Origin: Verrucomicrobiota bacterium
GTDB lineage: Bacteria; Verrucomicrobiota; Verrucomicrobiia; Limisphaerales; UBA9464
Assembly (NCBI GenBank): GCA_016871615.1
Contig: VHCX01000014.1
Location: forward strand, 1 to 61,427
Length of the DNA stretch: 61,427 nt
Direction: 5' to 3'
Both the position numbers and the translations under genes were made by a program. The notes under the pieces are model-generated. The model saw only the letters and a program-made list of their open reading frames with translations. It was not told the origin of the DNA and ran no database searches. This document shows positions 43,220 through 52,307 of the stretch, piece after piece; position 1 is the first letter of the stretch, and the number at the start of each line of letters is the position of its first letter.

Positions 43220-44599
43220 TCAAGCCCTGCCGCGGACCTTCCCCTTCTTCAGGAAGCCGTCGTAGTGCCTCATCAGGAGGTAGGACTCCATCTGCCGCAT
43301 GGTGTCCAGAAGGACACCCACGGTGATCAAGAGCGAGGTGCCTCCGAAAAACTGTGCGACCAAGGGGTCGATCTTCAACTGGGTGCTCATCACCGTCGGG
43401 ATGATGGCGATCACCACGAGGAACACGGCGCCTGCCAGGGTGATGCGGCTCATCGTGTTGTGCAGGAAATCGCTCGTGGCGGTTCCGGGCCGCACGCCCG
43501 GGATGTAGCCTCCGTGCTTCTTGAGATCGTCGGCCACCTGGAGTTCGTTGAACTGGGTGGCGACCCAGAAGTACGAGAAGAACAGGATCATCAGGCCATA
43601 CAGGAACAGGTAGGTGAAGCCCTGTCGACCCAGGTGGCTGGCGATGTAGATGGACACCTGCTTGCCGAAGCCGGCAGGCAGGATCGCCGCCAGTTTCTCG
43701 AAGATCATCCCCGGGAACATCAGGATCGCCTGGGCGAAGATCACCGGCATCACGCCGGCGTAATTGACCCGGAGGGGCATGAACGAGGTGCCGCCGGACA
43801 TGATCTTGCGGCCGACCGCCCGTTGGGCGTATTGCACGGTGATCTTGCGCTGTCCCTGGGTGATGAGCACGACGCCGGCGACCACGACAGCCAGCACCAG
43901 CAGCAACAGCACCAGGTGGATGAACTTGGAGTTCTCCTGCTGGAACATCGAGACGAGGGACTTCCCGGCAGTGGGGAGACGGGCGAGGATGCCGACCGTG
44001 ATGAGGAGGGAGACGCCGTTGCCGATGCCCCGCTCGGTGATCTGCTCCCCGAGCCACATCAGGAACAGAGTGCCCGTGGTGAGGATCAGCACGGTCTGGA
44101 TCCGGTACAGCCAGAGGTTCTCGGCCGTCACCAGCGAGCCGGAGAATCCTTGGAAGGCCTTCTCAGGATTTTCCCAGCCGAGGGCGACGATGAGACCATG
44201 CCCAAGGCAGAGCATCACGGTGAGGTACCGACCATAGGCGACCAACTTGGCGCGCCCCCCCTCTTCGCGGGCCAACTTGCCCAAGGGAGCCACCACGGCC
44301 GTGAGCAATTGGATGAAGATCGTGGCGCTGATGTAGGGCATGATGCCCAGGGCGCCCACGGCGCACTGCTCCAAGGCGCCGCCCGTGAACATCGAGTAGA
44401 GGCCGAAGATTCCGCCGCCCCCATTGGTCTTGGCGGCCTCGGCGAAGTAGGCGGCCAGCTTGGAACCATCCAGACCCGGGACCGGGGTCAACGCGATGAC
44501 GCGCGCGACGGCCAGGACGAGCGCCGTGAAGAGGATCCGCGAGCGAAGCTCGGGGATCTTCAGGCAGTTCGCGAAGGTGGTGAACAGTTGGCCGATCAT
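43220..44599 (-). CDS. secY: Protein translocase subunit SecY
   Basis: The channel subunit of the Sec translocon, 459 aa with about ten membrane segments. It starts MIGQLFTTFANCLKIPELRS. Family segments are ISATIFIQLLTAVVAPLG, LWLGEQITERGIGNGVSLLI-like MWLGEQITERGIGNG, the MPLRVNYAGVMPVIFAQAIL segment and GIRPG-type GYIPGVRPGTATSDF. Usual location after rplO. It supplies export for the many secreted proteins in this window, except the Tat-dependent DUF1501 pair. Confidence 0.97.
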   Translation of the reverse strand: MIGQLFTTFANCLKIPELRSRILFTALVLAVARVIALTPVPGLDGSKLAAYFAEAAKTNGGGGIFGLYSMFTGGALEQCAVGALGIMPYISATIFIQLLTAVVAPLGKLAREEGGRAKLVAYGRYLTVMLCLGHGLIVALGWENPEKAFQGFSGSLVTAENLWLYRIQTVLILTTGTLFLMWLGEQITERGIGNGVSLLITVGILARLPTAGKSLVSMFQQENSKFIHLVLLLLVLAVVVAGVVLITQGQRKITVQYAQRAVGRKIMSGGTSFMPLRVNYAGVMPVIFAQAILMFPGMIFEKLAAILPAGFGKQVSIYIASHLGRQGFTYLFLYGLMILFFSYFWVATQFNELQVADDLKKHGGYIPGVRPGTATSDFLHNTMSRITLAGAVFLVVIAIIPTVMSTQLKIDPLVAQFFGGTSLLITVGVLLDTMRQMESYLLMRHYDGFLKKGKVRGRA

Positions 44600-44664
44600 G
44601 GACTGCTGGTTTCGGGGGTTGCCGGATGCGGGTCGGGAGGGCTGGCGACGCGGACTCGCCCGGA

Positions 44665-45132
44665 TCAGGCGGAGGCCGCCTTGTCCTTCGCGACCACCTC
44701 GGCCGTACCCCCCTGTGCCTCGATCGCCGTGCGGGCCGCGGCGCTGAACGCCTCGGCTCGGACGACCAGTTTCCGGGAAAGCTCCCCTCGGGCTAGGATC
44801 TTGATGCCGTCGGACGCCCCGTTGGCCAAGCCGGCCTTGCGAAGGGCCGCCTCATCGACCACCGAACCCGCCTCGAAAGCGTTCAGGTCCGACAGGTTGA
44901 CCGGGTGATACGACACCTTGAAGCGGGTGTTGTTGAAGCCACGCTTGGGGATGCGGCGGATGAGCGGCATCTGTCCACCCTCGAATCCGATGCGGATCGA
45001 GCTGCCGGACCGGGCGCTCTGGCCCTTGCCACCGCGTCCGGAGGTCTTGCCCCGGCCGCTGGATTCACCTTGTCCAAGCCGCTTCGTGCGGTGCTTGGCT
45101 CCCGGACGGGGTTTCAGATCGTGCAGTCTCAT
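44665..45132 (-). CDS. rplO: 50S ribosomal protein L15
   Basis: A 155-aa 23S rRNA binder. ATG 45132 gives MRLHDLKPRPGAKHRTKRLG. The Gly/Arg-rich loop GRGKTSGRGGKGQSARSG and FEGGQMPLIRRIPKRGFNN are diagnostic. It starts 4 bp after rpsE, so the usual rpmD (L30) between them is absent. Confidence 0.96.
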   Translation of the reverse strand: MRLHDLKPRPGAKHRTKRLGQGESSGRGKTSGRGGKGQSARSGSSIRIGFEGGQMPLIRRIPKRGFNNTRFKVSYHPVNLSDLNAFEAGSVVDEAALRKAGLANGASDGIKILARGELSRKLVVRAEAFSAAARTAIEAQGGTAEVVAKDKAASA

Positions 45133-45136
45133 AGGT

Positions 45137-45796
45137 TCAGGCGGTCTTGGTCGTCGCGGCGAGGCGGGACTCGAGGCCACGGGCCTTGAGGATCTGCTCG
45201 CGGGTGCGGAGGCTCATGAGTGCGTTCAGGGTCGCCTTGGCGACGTTCGAGGCGTTCTTGGAGCCCAGCGACTTGGAAAGGACATCCTTCACGCCGGCCG
45301 ACTCGACGACGGCGCGGACGGTCTTGCCGCAGATGAGCCCGGTGCCGGGGCTGGCCGGACGCAGGAGCACCTTGGCGCCGCCGAACTCGGAGTACACCTC
45401 ATGGGGAATGGTGTTCGTGGCCAGAGAGACCACCGAGATGCGGGACTTGGCGTTCTCGCCGCCCTTCTTGATGGCTTCGCTGACCTCGGCGCCTTTGCCC
45501 ATGCCCATGCCGACCTTGCCCTGCTTGTCGCCGACGACAATCAGTGCGCTGAAGGAGAACCGACGGCCGCCCTTGACGACCTTGGACGAGCGGTTGATGT
45601 GGACGACCTTCTCGATCAGTCCGTCCTTCGGCTCGTCGGAGTCGCGCTGGTCACGGGGGCCGCGACGGGGCCCACGGCCGCGCCCGCCTTCGCCACCGCC
45701 CCGGTGAGGGCGGTCACCGCCGAACGATTGGGTGCCGCTGGACGTCGCGGGGGCAGGCGCTGCCGGCGCCGCGGAGATGTCTTTTTGTTCTGACAC
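45137..45796 (-). CDS. rpsE: 30S ribosomal protein S5 with Gly/Arg-rich N-terminal extension
   Basis: The S5 core is clear ([56 protein letters not shown]). I place the start at GTG 45796 because AAGGA lies just upstream of it. A TTG at 45814 is also open. The product of 219 aa exceeds the usual ~165 through about 55 N-terminal residues rich in Ala/Pro and then in Gly/Arg ([19 protein letters not shown]), like an RGG RNA-binding tail. Confidence 0.95.
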   Translation of the reverse strand: MSEQKDISAAPAAPAPATSSGTQSFGGDRPHRGGGEGGRGRGPRRGPRDQRDSDEPKDGLIEKVVHINRSSKVVKGGRRFSFSALIVVGDKQGKVGMGMGKGAEVSEAIKKGGENAKSRISVVSLATNTIPHEVYSEFGGAKVLLRPASPGTGLICGKTVRAVVESAGVKDVLSKSLGSKNASNVAKATLNALMSLRTREQILKARGLESRLAATTKTA

Positions 45797-45810
45797 AGGA
45801 TTCCTTCGGT

Positions 45811-46173
45811 TCAAAATTTGAGGCCGCCTTCGCGCGCCGCGTCGGCCAGCGCCTTGACCTTGCCGTGGTAGCGGGCACCACCACGGTCGAAGACCACGGC
45901 CTCGATGCCCTTCTCGCGGGCGGCGGCGGCGGCCCGCTTGCCGGTGACGATCGCATTGGCGGCATTGGCGCCCTTCGTCTCGGTCGGAGCGGCCTTGTCG
46001 CGGGTGCCCACGGCGGCCAGGGTCTGCCCGACGACATCGTCGATGAACTGGACGTAGATGTGCTGACCGGTGAACTTGACGCTCATGCGGGGACGCGCGG
46101 CCGTACCGGTTACGGTCTTCCGCACCCGCCAGTGGCGCAACTGGGCCAAGCGGTGTTTGTGCTCTGTTCTCAT
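45811..46173 (-). CDS. rplR: 50S ribosomal protein L18
   Basis: A 120-aa 5S rRNA binder starting [40 protein letters not shown] and [20 protein letters not shown] match the family. It lies 76 bp after rplF and 14 bp before rpsE. Confidence 0.96.
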   Translation of the reverse strand: MRTEHKHRLAQLRHWRVRKTVTGTAARPRMSVKFTGQHIYVQFIDDVVGQTLAAVGTRDKAAPTETKGANAANAIVTGKRAAAAAREKGIEAVVFDRGGARYHGKVKALADAAREGGLKF

Positions 46174-46249
46174 TCTAGCAAGATGGACGAAAAACCAATG
46201 GACTGGACAATGGACGGATCGGCGGTCGGGAAAGCGATCAACGAGACCA

Positions 46250-46786
46250 CTATTGCACCGTCTTGCCTTCCTTGCGGACAACTTTTTCGCCGGCGTAGCG
46301 GACCCCTTTGCCCTTGTAGGGTTCCGGCGGATAGAAGCTCCGGATCTCCGAGGCGACCCGGCCGACCAACTCCTTGTCGGCGCCGTCGATGGTGAGCTTG
46401 GTGCCCTCCTCGACCACGACCTTGATGCCGGCGGGCACCGGGTAGTTGATCGGGTGGCTGTAGCCGAGGGCGAGGTTGACCACCTGGCCCTGTAGGGCAG
46501 CCTTGAAGCCGACGCCCTGGATCTCGAGCTTCTTCTGGAAGCCCTCGGAGACGCCCTTGACCATGTTGTTGACCAGCGCCCGGGCCAGGCCGTGCATGGC
46601 CCTGGCCTCAGCCGTCTCGGCGGTGCGGGCGACGCAGACCGTGGTGCCGGCGACCTTGGCCTGGGTGAACCGGGGCAGGGACAGGCCAAGGCTCCCCTTG
46701 GGACCCTCAACCATCACCCGGTCACCGCTGACCGAAACCTTGACCTTGGCCGGGATGGCCACCGGATTTTTTCCAATGCGTGACAT
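46250..46786 (-). CDS. rplF: 50S ribosomal protein L6
   Basis: A 178-aa protein of two similar domains near the factor-binding stalk base. It starts MSRIGKNPVAIPAKVKVSVS. The signature near the end is PEPYKGKGVRYAGEKVVRKE. Normal length. It starts 12 bp after rpsH. Confidence 0.97.
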   Translation of the reverse strand: MSRIGKNPVAIPAKVKVSVSGDRVMVEGPKGSLGLSLPRFTQAKVAGTTVCVARTAETAEARAMHGLARALVNNMVKGVSEGFQKKLEIQGVGFKAALQGQVVNLALGYSHPINYPVPAGIKVVVEEGTKLTIDGADKELVGRVASEIRSFYPPEPYKGKGVRYAGEKVVRKEGKTVQ

Positions 46787-46798
46787 AACGGGGAATCC

Positions 46799-47188
46799 TT
46801 ACCAGACGTAGCAGACCACCTCGCCGCCGACATTCTGGCGACGGGCTTGGGAACCGGTCATGACCCCCTTGGGGGTCGACAGGATGGAGAGGCCAAGGCC
46901 ACCCAGGACGCGCGGAGCCTCGGAACCGGCGACATAGCGGCGCAGACCCGGCGTGCTGACCTGCTTCAGGCCCTGGATGACCGCCTTCCGGCCCTGGTAC
47001 TTGAGGCCGACCTTCAGGGTCTTGAGCTTGTCGCCCTCGACGGCGACATCCGCGACATAACCCTCGTCCTTCAGGACTCGGGCGATCGCCTCCTTGAAGC
47101 GCGAATGCGGGATGGACACCGACGGGTGCAAGGCCATGCCGGCGTTGCGGATGCGCGTCAGCAGATCGGAAACTGGATCGGAATTCAT
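46799..47188 (-). CDS. rpsH: 30S ribosomal protein S8
   Basis: A 129-aa primary 16S rRNA binder starting [20 protein letters not shown]. The C-terminal signature is [20 protein letters not shown], followed by [10 protein letters not shown]. In other bacteria S8 represses the spc operon; no such site was identified here. Confidence 0.97.
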   Translation of the reverse strand: MNSDPVSDLLTRIRNAGMALHPSVSIPHSRFKEAIARVLKDEGYVADVAVEGDKLKTLKVGLKYQGRKAVIQGLKQVSTPGLRRYVAGSEAPRVLGGLGLSILSTPKGVMTGSQARRQNVGGEVVCYVW

Positions 47189-47261
47189 GGAATGGTGTGG
47201 GATCGGTGGGTCTGGATCGCCGTTGGGTGGGTCGTCAGCGGGAGGACGTCTTGGGGCGCCA

Positions 47262-47531
47262 TTACCAGCTGGACTTCGTGACGCCCGGGATCAGACCCTG
47301 GAGGGCCGCCTCGCGGAACGAAAGGCGCGACACCCCGTACTTGCGGATGAAGCCGTGCCGGCGGCCGCTGACCCAGCAGCGGTTGACGACGCGGACAGGG
47401 CTGGCGTTCTTCGGAAGCTTGGAAAGGGCCGCGTAATCGCCCTTGGCCTTCAGTTCGGCACGCAACGAGGCGTACTTCTTGACGGTCTCAAGCTTCTTCT
47501 TGTTCCGGGCGAGCCAGGATTTCTTGGCCAT
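47262..47531 (-). CDS. rpsN: 30S ribosomal protein S14, zinc-free long form
   Basis: An 89-aa protein with [20 protein letters not shown] and the S14 signature [20 protein letters not shown], followed by LSFREAA. It lacks the CxxC pairs of the short zinc form. A 73-bp gap separates it from rpsH. Confidence 0.96.
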   Translation of the reverse strand: MAKKSWLARNKKKLETVKKYASLRAELKAKGDYAALSKLPKNASPVRVVNRCWVSGRRHGFIRKYGVSRLSFREAALQGLIPGVTKSSW

Positions 47532-47543
47532 AGGAGGGGTGGG

Positions 47544-48083
47544 TTATTTGGAGAACGGCATGCCCATCATCTTGAGGAGGTCGTAGGCCTCCTCGTTGGT
47601 CGGGGCGGAGGTCACGATGGTGATGTCCATGCCCTGCTGCCGCTTGATCTTGTCCAACTCGATCTCGGGGAAGATCGTCTGGTCGGGGATGCCGAGCGAA
47701 TAGGTGCCGCGGCCGTCGAACTGCCGGGAACCGACGCCACGGAAGTCACGGATGCGCGGGAGGGCGGCGGTCACGAGGCGATCGAAGAACTCGTACATCA
47801 CCTCGCGGCGCAGGGTCACCTTGCAGCCGACGGACTGGCCCTTGCGGAGCTTGAAGTTGGCGATGCTCTTGCGGGAGATGGTCACGATCGCCTTGCGGCC
47901 CGTGATCATCTGCATCTCCTTGACGGCGTCCTCGAGGGCACCCTTTTCCAGGGAGGCGCTCACGCCCATGTTGATCACGATCTTCTCGATCTTCGGGACC
48001 TGGTGGACGTTCGTGTAGCCACGCTTCTGGGTCAGGGCGGGTCGGACCTCCTCGATGTACTTCGTGTAAAGACGGGGTTTCAT
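47544..48083 (-). CDS. rplE: 50S ribosomal protein L5
   Basis: A 179-aa 5S rRNA binder contacting the P-site tRNA. It starts [20 protein letters not shown]. Marks are [40 protein letters not shown] and [20 protein letters not shown]. It lies 5 bp after rplX. Confidence 0.97.
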   Translation of the reverse strand: MKPRLYTKYIEEVRPALTQKRGYTNVHQVPKIEKIVINMGVSASLEKGALEDAVKEMQMITGRKAIVTISRKSIANFKLRKGQSVGCKVTLRREVMYEFFDRLVTAALPRIRDFRGVGSRQFDGRGTYSLGIPDQTIFPEIELDKIKRQQGMDITIVTSAPTNEEAYDLLKMMGMPFSK

Positions 48084-48088
48084 GGGAC

Positions 48089-48391
48089 TCAGCGCTGGTT
48101 GGCCTTGCGGGCGTCGTACTTCTCGGCCTTCATCACGTTGGAGACGTGGATCGGAGACTCGAGCCAGAGCAGCGACCCGTTGGGGTTCTGCTGGTTCTTG
48201 CGGACGTAGTGGAGCATCGGCTTGACGAGGCGTCGGCGATCGTCCTGTTCCTTGGAGCGCTCGTCGGTGCCCTCGAGGATGACGGCCTGACGCGAGGTCA
48301 CGACCTCGGCGACCTTGCCCCGGCGGCCCTTGGCGGAGCCGGTGATGACGACGACGTCGTCACCCTTCTTGACGTGAAATTTGGTGGCCAT
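48089..48391 (-). CDS. rplX: 50S ribosomal protein L24
   Basis: A 100-aa assembly initiator with an N-terminal KOW motif ([20 protein letters not shown]). The C-terminal half ([20 protein letters not shown]) is normal. It follows rplN across an 89-bp gap that contains a perfect tandem repeat. Confidence 0.96.
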   Translation of the reverse strand: MATKFHVKKGDDVVVITGSAKGRRGKVAEVVTSRQAVILEGTDERSKEQDDRRRLVKPMLHYVRKNQQNPNGSLLWLESPIHVSNVMKAEKYDARKANQR

Positions 48392-48419
48392 GGCGGTTCT
48401 TCTCGTGGGGAGGAAAATT

Positions 48420-48451
48420 GGCGGTTCGGCGTTTGGGCGGTTCGGCGTTTG
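48420..48451. repeat. Perfect 16-bp tandem duplication in the rplN-rplX gap
   Basis: GGCGGTTCGGCGTTTG occurs at 48420-48435 and again at 48436-48451, with no mismatch or spacer. Confidence 0.9.
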
Positions 48452-48480
48452 AGCTCTGGAGCATCTTGGGCTTTTCGGGC

Positions 48481-48846
48481 TCAGATCACCTCGGGGGCGA
48501 GCGAGATGATCTTCATGAAGCGCTTCTCGCGCAGCTCGCGGGCCACCGGTCCGAAGATGCGGGTGCCCCGGGGGTTGTTCTCCTTGTCGATGATGACCAC
48601 CGCGTTGCGGTCGAAGCGGACGTAGGAGCCGTCGCTGCGGCGCACGGGATGGCGGGTGCGGACGATGACGGCGTTCTGGACCTCGCCCTTCTTCACCGTG
48701 CCGTCCGGGGCGGCCTCCTTGATGTGGACCTTGATCACGTCCCCGACGTGGGCATAGGGCTGGTTGCTGCCCAGCACGCCGATCGCCCAGGCGACCTTCG
48801 CACCGGTGTTGTCAGCGACATCCAGGCTCGAACGAATTTGGATCAT
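48481..48846 (-). CDS. rplN: 50S ribosomal protein L14
   Basis: A 121-aa protein at the subunit interface. [20 protein letters not shown] and [20 protein letters not shown], then [12 protein letters not shown], are diagnostic. Normal length, 15 bp after rpsQ. Confidence 0.97.
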   Translation of the reverse strand: MIQIRSSLDVADNTGAKVAWAIGVLGSNQPYAHVGDVIKVHIKEAAPDGTVKKGEVQNAVIVRTRHPVRRSDGSYVRFDRNAVVIIDKENNPRGTRIFGPVARELREKRFMKIISLAPEVI

Positions 48847-48861
48847 GGAAAAATGGCTCGG

Positions 48862-49143
48862 CTAGTTTTTGACGGACCCGTCCGGGTTGAGCACATCGAC
48901 CAGTCGCCAGGCCTTGAGCTTGGAGAGCGGGCGTGTCTCCTGGATGCGGACCAGATCGCCCACTTGGGCCCGCTTGGTCTCGTCGTGGGCGTAGAGCTTC
49001 TTGAAGCTCGTGACGACCTTGCGGTACTGCGGATGGCGAAAGCGGCGCTCCACCTTCACGACGATGGTCTTCTCCATCTTGTTGGAGACGACCTCGCCGA
49101 TGCGCTCCTTCCGGTGTCCGCGTTCTGTGGATGTCTGTGACAT
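48862..49143 (-). CDS. rpsQ: 30S ribosomal protein S17
   Basis: A 93-aa primary 16S rRNA binder. [39 protein letters not shown] and [20 protein letters not shown] define it. It lies 17 bp after rpmC. Confidence 0.97.
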   Translation of the reverse strand: MSQTSTERGHRKERIGEVVSNKMEKTIVVKVERRFRHPQYRKVVTSFKKLYAHDETKRAQVGDLVRIQETRPLSKLKAWRLVDVLNPDGSVKN

Positions 49144-49160
49144 ACGGATAAGGAAATGAA

Positions 49161-49364
49161 TCAGGATTTCTTCGGGACTCGGTTCAGTTCGCTGATCTGG
49201 GTCTCGCCGCGCGCGACCTCGCGACGGATGTCCCGGATCCGGTGGGGCTTCTCAAGCCGAGCGGTGGCCTGCTGGAGGCGGAGGTTGAACAACTCCTGCC
49301 GCAGGTCGCGGCACTTGGCGCCGATCTCGGCGGCCGTCATGTCTTTGAAATTGGTTTTTGCCAT
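49161..49364 (-). CDS. rpmC: 50S ribosomal protein L29
   Basis: A 67-residue two-helix protein near the exit tunnel. ATG 49364 gives [20 protein letters not shown], followed by [20 protein letters not shown] and [15 protein letters not shown]. It lies 8 bp after rplP. Confidence 0.95.
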   Translation of the reverse strand: MAKTNFKDMTAAEIGAKCRDLRQELFNLRLQQATARLEKPHRIRDIRREVARGETQISELNRVPKKS

Positions 49365-49372
49365 GGTCGTCC

Positions 49373-49792
49373 TCAACCCCTCTTGTGGCGTGAAATGAAC
49401 TTGGTGGAAATCGGCAGCTTGGTCGACGCCAGGCGCATGGCCTCGCGGGCGATGGCCTCGGGCACGCCATCCACCTCGAAGAGCACGCTGGCCGGGCGGA
49501 TGACCGCCACCCAGGACTCGACACCGCCCTTGCCCGTGCCCATCCGGACCTCCAGGGGCTTCTTGGTGAAGGACTTGTCGGGGAAAATGCGGATCCACAC
49601 CTTGCCGCGCCGCTTCATGTAACGGGTGATCGCCACGCGGGCCGCCTCGATCTGCTTGGTGTCCATCCAGCAGCGCTCGAGCGACTGGAGCCCGTACTCG
49701 CCGAAGGCGACGGTGTTGCCGCGGGACGCCAGCCCGGTGCGGCTGCCACGCTGCATTTTGCGATACTTTACCCTTGCCGGCATCATTGCCAT
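49373..49792 (-). CDS. rplP: 50S ribosomal protein L16
   Basis: A 139-aa protein next to the peptidyl transferase centre. The start is ATG 49792, with AGGAG about 8 bases upstream. [40 protein letters not shown] and [20 protein letters not shown] are typical. Confidence 0.97.
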   Translation of the reverse strand: MAMMPARVKYRKMQRGSRTGLASRGNTVAFGEYGLQSLERCWMDTKQIEAARVAITRYMKRRGKVWIRIFPDKSFTKKPLEVRMGTGKGGVESWVAVIRPASVLFEVDGVPEAIAREAMRLASTKLPISTKFISRHKRG

Positions 49793-49850
49793 AAGCTGTC
49801 TCCTAGAAAATTGGTGGTTGGTTGACGGTCTCTGCCGCGGCGGACCCGCC

Positions 49851-50558
49851 TCACTTGACCGGCAGGGCCTCGGGCCTTGCCTCGTCGGGACGACGGCCCT
49901 CACCCCGGCGCTGGTCCGGACGGTCGGCCTTCTTCATCTCACCCTTGCAGATCCAGCACTTGACCCCCAGCTTGCCGTACATGGTGCTCGCCTCGGCGAA
50001 CCCGTAGTCGATGTTGGCCCGGAGGGTGTGCAGCGGCACACGCCCCTCATGGTACTTCTCGACACGGGCGATCTCGGCGCCACCCAGACGGCCGGCGCAG
50101 CGGATCTTGATGCCCTCGACACCCTCCATCATGCGGGCTTCCTGGACGGCCTTCTTCATGGCGCGGCGGAACCCGATGCGGCGCTCGAGCTGGACGACGA
50201 TGTTCTCGGCCACGAGCTGGGCGTCGGCCTTCTCGTTCTTGACCTCCTGGATGTCGACGTAGACGTCCTTGCCGGTGAGCTTGGAGAGTTCCTCCTTGAG
50301 CTTGTCGATCTCGGAACCCTTGCGGCCGATGACGACGCCGGGGCGGGCGGTGAAGATGGTGACACGGCAACGGTTGGCGGCGCGCTCGATGTGGATCTTG
50401 GGGATCGCGGCCGAGCCCAGCTTCTTCTTGAGGACCGTCCGGATGGCGATGTCCTCGACGAGCAGACCACCGAAGTCTTTCTTGTTGGCGTACCACTTGG
50501 AACGCCACTCGCGGTTCACGGGAACACGCAGACCGATAGGATTGGTTTTCTGGCCCAT
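49851..50558 (-). CDS. rpsC: 30S ribosomal protein S3
   Basis: A 235-aa mRNA-entry protein. It starts [20 protein letters not shown]. The type II KH domain shows [20 protein letters not shown], and the C-terminal domain [20 protein letters not shown] and [20 protein letters not shown]. The last ~27 residues are charged and variable. It follows rplV after 1 bp. Confidence 0.97.
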   Translation of the reverse strand: MGQKTNPIGLRVPVNREWRSKWYANKKDFGGLLVEDIAIRTVLKKKLGSAAIPKIHIERAANRCRVTIFTARPGVVIGRKGSEIDKLKEELSKLTGKDVYVDIQEVKNEKADAQLVAENIVVQLERRIGFRRAMKKAVQEARMMEGVEGIKIRCAGRLGGAEIARVEKYHEGRVPLHTLRANIDYGFAEASTMYGKLGVKCWICKGEMKKADRPDQRRGEGRRPDEARPEALPVK

Positions 50559-50559
50559 G

Positions 50560-50895
50560 TTATTCGTTGTCGGTGAGGATAATCTTGATGTGGCTGCTCC
50601 GCTTGAGGATCGGCCCTGCCGAACCGCGGGCCTTGGGGATGAAGCGCTTGATGCTTCCCGCGGTCTGGGCGTAGGCCCGGTGCACGACGAGGGACTCCGG
50701 CTTGAGGCCGTGGTTGTTCTCGGCGTTGGCGATGGCCGACGCGAGGGTCTTGGCGACCGCCCGGGCCGACTTGCGCGGCACCACCTTGAGCACGGCGAGC
50801 GCATCGACGGCGCGCAGGCCCTGGACCTGGCGGACGACCTCGCGGACCTTCTGCGGTGACATCCTGAAATTTTTTAGAATGGCCTGGACTTCCAT
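50560..50895 (-). CDS. rplV: 50S ribosomal protein L22
   Basis: A 111-aa protein lining the exit tunnel. It starts [20 protein letters not shown]. The hairpin region [20 protein letters not shown] and [18 protein letters not shown] are normal. A 64-bp gap with a heptanucleotide repeat precedes it. Confidence 0.96.
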   Translation of the reverse strand: MEVQAILKNFRMSPQKVREVVRQVQGLRAVDALAVLKVVPRKSARAVAKTLASAIANAENNHGLKPESLVVHRAYAQTAGSIKRFIPKARGSAGPILKRSSHIKIILTDNE

Positions 50896-50923
50896 GGCTT
50901 CGTTTCCTTGGTGAGGGACCTGA

Positions 50924-50948
50924 GGCTTGTGGCTTGTGGCTTGTGGCT
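50924..50948. repeat. GGCTTGT tandem repeat in the rpsS-rplV gap
   Basis: Three perfect 7-bp copies (50924-50944) followed by a partial fourth. Confidence 0.85.
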
Positions 50949-50959
50949 CGAACTAGCGG

Positions 50960-51241
50960 CTACTTGGCTTCGGCCTTGGCGGTGTGGGCGCCATGCTTCT
51001 TGAAGGTCCGGGTGAAGGCGAACTCGCCCAGCTTGTGTCCCACCATGTTCTCGGTCACGAAGACGGGGCTGAAGGCGCGGCCGTTGTGGACGCTCACCGT
51101 GAGGCCCACGAACTCGGGCGTGATGGTCGAGCGGCGCGACCAGGTCTTGATGGGGGCCTTGGACTTGACGGCCTGGGCCTTCTCGACCTTGGCGAGCAGA
51201 TGGCCGTCGATGAACGGACCTTTTTTGAGGGAACGGGCCAT
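50960..51241 (-). CDS. rpsS: 30S ribosomal protein S19
   Basis: A 93-aa head protein. [40 protein letters not shown] and [20 protein letters not shown] are diagnostic. It lies 6 bp after rplB. Confidence 0.97.
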   Translation of the reverse strand: MARSLKKGPFIDGHLLAKVEKAQAVKSKAPIKTWSRRSTITPEFVGLTVSVHNGRAFSPVFVTENMVGHKLGEFAFTRTFKKHGAHTAKAEAK

Positions 51242-51247
51242 AGCAGC

Positions 51248-52096
51248 TTACTTTTGCTTCATTGGGCGGCCGTCGCGACGAACCACGATGAACCGGTTGG
51301 AGAGTTTGAACTTCTTGCGGGTGCGGAAGCCCTTGGCGAGCACGCCCCACGGCGAGGCCAGGTGCTGGCGACCGCCACCGCCCTTGGATTTGCCCTGGCC
51401 GCCACCGTTGGGGTGGTCGACCGGGTTGCGGGCCATGCCGCGGGTGAGCGGGCGGACGCCCCGGTGGATCGCGCGGCCGGCCTTGCCGAGGACGATGTTC
51501 TCGAACTGGGCGTTGCCGACCGAGCCGACGGTGACCATGCAGTCCTCGTGGAACTTGCGGATCTCGCCGGAGGGCAGGCGAAGCTGCGCGTAGCCGGCGT
51601 CGCGGGACATCAGGGTGGCCGACGAACCGGCCGAGCGGACGAGTTGGGCGCCCTTGCCCGGGATGATCTCGATGTTGTGGATGGCGATGCCCACCGGGAT
51701 CTTGGAGAGCGGCAGCGCGTTGCCGACGCTGGGCGGCGCGCTCGGGCCGCTCATCACCGTGGCGCCGACGGTCAGGCCGTCGGGGCATACAATGTAGCGG
51801 CGCTCCTTGTCGGCGTACTCCAGCAGGGCCAGGCGGGCGCTGCGGATCGGATCGTACTCGACGGCGATGACCTGGGCCTCGATGCCGATCTTGTTGCGCC
51901 GGAAGTCCACGGTGCGGACCTTCTGCTTGTGGCCGCCGCCGCGGGCACGGACGGTCACCCGGCCGTAGTTGTTGCGGCCCCCTGTCTTCTTCCTGGTGTA
52001 AACCAAGGACTTCTCCGGACCCACTTTCGTGATGTCCGAATAGTCCTGCACGGTCAGATACCGTGTGGACGGCGTAAGCGGTCTAAACGTTTTCAC
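51248..52096 (-). CDS. rplB: 50S ribosomal protein L2
   Basis: A 282-aa protein needed for peptidyl transferase assembly. The start is GTG 52096 (VKTFRPLTPSTRYLTVQDYS), with GGAG 8-12 bases upstream; sequence further up has no L2 homology. KTGGRNNYGRVTVRARGGGH, HNIEIIPGKGAQLVRSAGSS and MARNPVDHPNGGGQGKSKGG are typical. It is the first gene of the cluster; rpsJ, rplC, rplD and rplW, normally ahead of it, are absent from this window. Confidence 0.97.
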   Translation of the reverse strand: MKTFRPLTPSTRYLTVQDYSDITKVGPEKSLVYTRKKTGGRNNYGRVTVRARGGGHKQKVRTVDFRRNKIGIEAQVIAVEYDPIRSARLALLEYADKERRYIVCPDGLTVGATVMSGPSAPPSVGNALPLSKIPVGIAIHNIEIIPGKGAQLVRSAGSSATLMSRDAGYAQLRLPSGEIRKFHEDCMVTVGSVGNAQFENIVLGKAGRAIHRGVRPLTRGMARNPVDHPNGGGQGKSKGGGGRQHLASPWGVLAKGFRTRKKFKLSNRFIVVRRDGRPMKQK

Positions 52097-52307
52097 TGCA
52101 AAAACTCCATTGCACGGGACGCATGTCCTCGTGTGCCTCGCCATCACTCCCTGTCGCGTCGGGCGACTCGGTTTTCGGCGGAGCGGTTCGTCTTTCACCG
52201 GGAGGTGAGAAACGGGGGGCAGAGCTTATGCTTTCGAGCCGGACCTTCAATACTTTTCTGAAAGTTTTTTCCGGACGCCCCTTGGAGACCCGGCGGCTGC
52301 CCCGGTC
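52097..52307 (-). other. rplB leader and probable promoter region
   Basis: A 211-bp gap between rnhC and rplB. An AT-rich patch at 52245-52270 includes TTGAAG and CATAAG on the minus strand, but the spacing (14 bp) is poor, so no promoter is claimed. A 6-bp GAGACC/GGTCTC hairpin overlaps the rnhC end (52285-52309). Confidence 0.3.

Noticed and set aside
52245-52270. Sigma-70 promoter for the ribosomal cluster
   Set aside because: TTGAAG and CATAAG are only 14 bp apart; kept as an AT-rich patch, not a promoter call.
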